Shown piece after piece: positions 63,810-64,000 of a stretch of 64,000 nt of DNA. A model generated the notes under the pieces. It was given only the letters and a program-made list of their open reading frames with translations. It did no database searches and was not told where the DNA came from. Numbering within the stretch: the first letter of the stretch is position 1; each line of letters begins with the position of its first letter. The position numbers and the translations under genes were made by a program. This DNA is from Nelumbo lutea (lineage: Eukaryota; Streptophyta; Magnoliopsida; Proteales; Nelumbonaceae): the NCBI GenBank assembly GCA_022828595.1, contig JAKGHH010000005.1:26424193-26488192 (forward strand). Direction: 5' to 3'.

Positions 63810-64000
63810 TTAATACCTGTAAAAAATGTCATTATCAAACTAGCAAAGATAGCAAATATAACAAAATTATCATAATCAAATATCATTATCATTAAAGCTA
63901 AAAGTATTATTAGTATATATGAATATCCACATGCATGTATACTTACAAAGGAGCTAACCCAAGGAATGCTACTTCCTTGTGCATCTCCTATAGTCCTTAA
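63711..64000. repeat. Flank with (GA)n microsatellite
   Basis: GAGAGA run at about 63776-63808. No gene in the rest. Confidence 0.7.

Noticed and set aside
1..64000. CRISPR arrays, tRNA or rRNA genes, bacterial operons
   Set aside because: None seen. Direct repeats are LTRs, MITE ends or tandem duplications, and tRNA-like strings are only 12-18 base primer sites.

Overview
The window is nuclear DNA of a flowering plant. The evidence is two spliced plant genes with GT-AG introns, Copia and Gypsy LTR retrotransposons with plant-type primer sites, L1 and RTE LINE relics, MITEs, and a decayed piece of plastid DNA. The very long, transposon-filled introns suggest a large, repeat-rich (perhaps woody) genome; I cannot name the species. 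All translations and repeat comparisons were made by eye.

Host genes. (1) The 3' part of a prolyl 4-hydroxylase gene of the AtP4H-1 type runs on the + strand from 6152 to 35175. Six exons with good splice sites encode the last 162 residues, and all catalytic residues are present. About 120 N-terminal residues must lie upstream of the window. One intron (10902-29068) is about 18.2 kb and holds most of the transposon stack. (2) A complete four-exon RIN4/NOI-family gene (157 aa) lies at 45207-46187 with a TATA box at 45057. Nothing else looks like an active host gene.

Layout. 537-3122: L1 relic (+). 6868-9340: L1 relic (-) carrying a hAT MITE and a Mutator-like MITE. 9390-12041: Copia and L1 scraps. 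12042-24690: three Copia elements nested in one another. Copia-3 (-) was split by Copia-2 (-), which was split by Copia-1 (+, two LTRs). The left end of the stack, holding the far LTR of Copia-2 and the downstream half of Copia-3, is now inverted. 24695-28545: an L1 tail, an RTE LINE interrupted by an L1 3' end and by a probable solo LTR, and another LINE tail. 29597-34480: L1 (-) with a deleted Copia (gag joined directly to RNase H) in its RNase H domain. 35176-41600: Tourist-like MITEs, an L1 piece and a spliced-gene fragment of a SKI2-type RNA helicase. 42485-44401: TIR elements nested three deep, containing a pseudogene of plastid rpl14. 49015-62075: a Tat-like Gypsy element with an antisense ORF, split by an Athila-like element arranged LTR-internal-LTR-internal. 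62920-63710: L1 relic (+).

The main interest is structural: the order of insertions, an inversion with a foldback at its junction, a 191-bp flanking duplication around Copia-1, a captured SKI2 piece, a plastid insert inside nested transposons, and a tandem Athila array. I found no new enzymatic system, no RNA genes and no CRISPR.
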